From Methylococcaceae bacterium (GTDB lineage Bacteria > Pseudomonadota > Gammaproteobacteria > Methylococcales > Methylomonadaceae), in NCBI GenBank assembly GCA_947506075.1, contig CANNNN010000174.1, positions 1-5,754 of the forward strand: a stretch of 5,754 bases of DNA, written 5' to 3'. The notes under the pieces are model-generated. The model saw nothing but the letters and a program-made list of their open reading frames with translations. It was not told where the DNA came from and ran no database searches. This document shows, in pieces, positions 5,132-5,754 of this stretch (position 1 is the stretch's first letter; each line of letters begins with the position of its first letter). The translations under genes and the position numbers were made by a program.

Positions 5132-5602
5132 TTAATGAAACCTTTCTTCCTGTGTATTACTGTCTGGGGCTTCGCAATATAAGACCATTGATATAAGCTC
5201 GGCGATATTGTCAGCCTGCATTTTTTCCATGATGCTTGCCCTGTGTACGTCTACGGTGCGATTGCTGATATGGAGTATTTTTGCAGATTCCTTATTGGAA
5301 TGGCTGGTGACTATCAGGCCCAGCACTTCTTTTTCCCTGGGTGTTAAATGATCGATACGCTCTTGGATGCGGTGTTTTTTGGCAAATTCGTCTCTGAAGG
5401 CAATATTTTTTTTAAGGGCTTCATCGATTCGTTCCAGTAATACTTCGTTATCAAATGGTTTTTCCAGAAAATCAATGGCACCAGCTCTGAATGCTTTTGC
5501 CGAGTCAGGAATGTCAGCATGACCACTGATAAATATAATAGGGATGTTAATGCCCCTGAGCAATAATTCATTTTGTAGTTCGTGTCCGCTCATTAACGGC
5601 AT
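5132..5602 (-). pseudogene. FixJ/LuxR-type response regulator, receiver domain truncated at the N-terminus
   Basis: The 156 codons encode the second half of a receiver domain and a complete DNA-binding domain. The frame opens with RMPLMSGHELQ, the motif that in FixJ-type regulators directly follows the phospho-acceptor Asp (D-x-R-M-P-x-M-S-G). The switch residues Ser26 (FISGHAD) and Lys48 (FLEKPFD) are present, then a linker (66-84) and a LuxR-type helix-turn-helix, LTPREKEVLGLIV to HISNRTVDVHRASIMEKM (86-128). Upstream in frame there are only four codons (S, R, Y, R) before a TAA at 5615-5617. About 50 residues, with the acidic pocket and phosphorylated Asp, are therefore missing. The ATG at 5602 has no clear ribosome-binding site. 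I infer a gene decapitated by the neighbouring insertion sequence. If expressed, the product could bind DNA but not respond to a kinase. No partner histidine kinase is in the window. Confidence 0.82.
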
Positions 5603-5638
5603 TCTGTATCTACTTTAAATTCCATGGAGAGCCCAACA
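5603..5638 (-). mobile_element. Probable IS end / junction with the regulator remnant
   Basis: Thirty-six bases separate the stop of the probable transposase (5639-5641) from the first surviving ATG of the regulator. Regulator homology can be extended back only to YRMP (about 5611), so the boundary between IS DNA and chromosomal DNA probably lies near 5608-5620. The other IS end is outside the window, so neither terminal inverted repeats nor a target duplication can be compared. Confidence 0.45.
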
Positions 5639-5754
5639 TCAAGCCTGCATGGCCTGCGCTTTTTGAGTAATTAAATCGGCTAAAGACAGCAGTACGAATC
5701 GTCCCGCTACCCTGTCATAAACGTAATCGTAAAAACTCACGCCTAATTTTTTAG
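5639..5754 (-). CDS. C-terminal end of a probable transposase (partial, runs off the window)
   Basis: A minus-strand frame open at the window edge runs from 5752 to a TGA at 5639-5641 and gives 37 residues including KKLGVSFYDYVYDRVAGRF and SLADLITQKAQ. The pattern LGVSFxDYxxDRxxG...LADLI..KA resembles, from memory, the C-terminal tail found on several bacterial transposases. I cannot assign an IS family, and no catalytic residues fall within the visible part. Its placement exactly where the response regulator loses its front half supports an IS origin. It could instead be an unrelated protein's tail; the whole gene lies beyond the window. Confidence 0.45.
   Translation of the reverse strand, partial: KKLGVSFYDYVYDRVAGRFVLLSLADLITQKAQAMQA

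Overview
This 5.75 kb window looks like bacterial chromosome, most likely from a gammaproteobacterium. The PncC and HemF proteins resemble the enterobacterial enzymes closely. The mix of a polyphosphate-type glucokinase, a Sel1-repeat exported protein and IS66 debris would suit a Methylococcales-type methanotroph, but that placement is inference from family resemblance and no taxonomic marker is present.

Layout from left to right: (1) positions 1-305 hold no intact gene, but about 62-175 on the minus strand is a decayed piece of an IS66-family TnpC transposase with an in-frame stop, bracketed by a 9-bp inverted repeat. (2) A plus-strand pair follows: a ten-helix EamA/DMT transporter (306-1211) and a ROK-family, polyphosphate-type glucokinase (1272-2027). 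(3) pncC (NMN amidohydrolase) lies convergent to these on the minus strand; its promoter and ribosome-binding site favour a TTG start at 2522. (4) A plus-strand gene (2795-3811) encodes an exported protein made almost entirely of seven Sel1-like repeats. (5) hemF (4094-5008), the oxygen-dependent coproporphyrinogen III oxidase of haem synthesis, is preceded by a 282-bp leader with a near-perfect 21-nt palindrome, a tandem 9-bp repeat and a short in-frame leader ORF with a strong Shine-Dalgarno. (6) On the minus strand at the right end is a FixJ-type response regulator that has lost the first half of its receiver domain, including the phospho-acceptor aspartate. It abuts the C-terminal end of a probable transposase running off the window, so an IS insertion or deletion probably decapitated it.

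The intact genes are mostly independent housekeeping functions (transport, sugar phosphorylation, NAD salvage, haem synthesis) rather than one pathway. I see no convincing new multi-gene system. The more interesting signals are the hemF leader, a minus-strand terminator hidden in the transporter's last codons, the re-assigned pncC start, and the IS-truncated regulator.
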